Part shown: piece by piece, positions 63,987-64,000 of the stretch
How the letters are laid out: each line of letters begins with the position of its first letter
How positions within the stretch are numbered: position 1 is the stretch's first letter
Source: Actinomycetota bacterium
Lineage (GTDB): Bacteria > Actinomycetota > Actinomycetes > Nanopelagicales > Nanopelagicaceae
DNA length: 64,000 nucleotides
Direction of reading: 5' to 3'
Assembly: GCA_026392935.1 (NCBI GenBank)
Contig: JAPLBE010000004.1
Coordinates: 1 to 64,000 of the forward strand
Made by a program: the position numbers and the translations under genes
The notes under the pieces: model-generated
What the model was told of the DNA's origin: nothing
Database searches by the model: none
Seen by the model: only the letters and a program-made list of their open reading frames with translations

Positions 63987-64000
63987 ATGAATATCGTCTA
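63987..64000 (+). CDS. Start of next gene (partial)
   Basis: AGAAGGAG stands 5 nt before an ATG at 63987; only MNIV and part of a codon remain in the window. The product cannot be named. Confidence 0.5.

Overview
The window looks like a contiguous stretch of a small, streamlined actinobacterial chromosome. Gene content and order are actinobacterial: tadA with its associated gene, tRNA-Ser, SRP RNA, dnaX and recR; lysC-asd; crp, nth, a TlpA-like gene, a CvpA gene and acs; fba-purA; purC-purS-purQ-purL, an SCP-like gene, purF and purM; DUF3073 and bldC. Base composition is clearly lower in GC than most Actinobacteria. Genes are packed tightly, with many ATGA/GTGA overlaps and divergent starts only 19 to 45 bp apart. 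My best guess is a free-living freshwater Nanopelagicales (acI; Planktophila/Nanopelagicus-like). That taxonomic call is an inference from gene order and style; no 16S gene is present.

Layout. 1-7.1 kb: an unusual envelope locus with a huge FnIII/Ig-like plus alanine-rich coiled-coil surface protein (5' truncated), a polytopic membrane protein, a lipoprotein and a divergent FtsH-like AAA metalloprotease. 7.1-13.3 kb: an ABM-domain protein, two ROK sugar kinases, a class III aminotransferase, a nitroreductase, and tryptophan 2,3-dioxygenase with kynureninase. 13.3-19.6 kb: ABC-F ATPase, DMT transporter, DedA, malic enzyme, upp and tadA. 19.6-23.4 kb: a KimA-like permease with a fused OB-fold, and a succinate-semialdehyde dehydrogenase-like enzyme. 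23.5-31.1 kb: an orphan ORF, tRNA-Ser, SRP RNA, dnaX-recR, lysC-asd, and GDP-fucose synthesis (gmd, fcl). 31.1-39.1 kb: a secreted protein, a phosphoesterase and the crp/nth/acs neighbourhood. 39.1-52.7 kb: a possible 33-residue peptide gene, a possible structured RNA, fba and the long pur cluster. 52.7-58.7 kb: DUF3073, bldC, a WecA-like transferase, four tRNA genes, SIMPL, GT4 and Sua5. 58.7-64 kb: EamA transporter, a cobalt/nickel ECF transporter (cbiM, PDGLE, cbiQ, cbiO), a TPR protein and a SpoU methyltransferase.

How it works together. The pur genes encode most of de novo IMP synthesis plus the first IMP-to-AMP step. lysC-asd feed the aspartate family, and gmd-fcl make GDP-L-fucose for surface glycans, alongside WecA-like and GT4 enzymes. 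kynA/kynU start tryptophan degradation, acs activates acetate, malic enzyme links C4 and C3 pools, and cbiMQO imports Co/Ni.

The most notable signals are: (i) a repeated promoter architecture in which a TANNNT-like hexamer lies 6-7 nt upstream of the start codon, implying widespread leaderless mRNAs, including shared bidirectional TANNNTA elements; (ii) the surface-protein/FtsH-like locus; (iii) a permease-OB-fold fusion; (iv) a possible pseudoknotted RNA and tiny hydrophobic peptide upstream of fba; and (v) likely non-canonical ATT starts for tadA and cbiQ. No CRISPR array, IS element, prophage or rRNA was seen.
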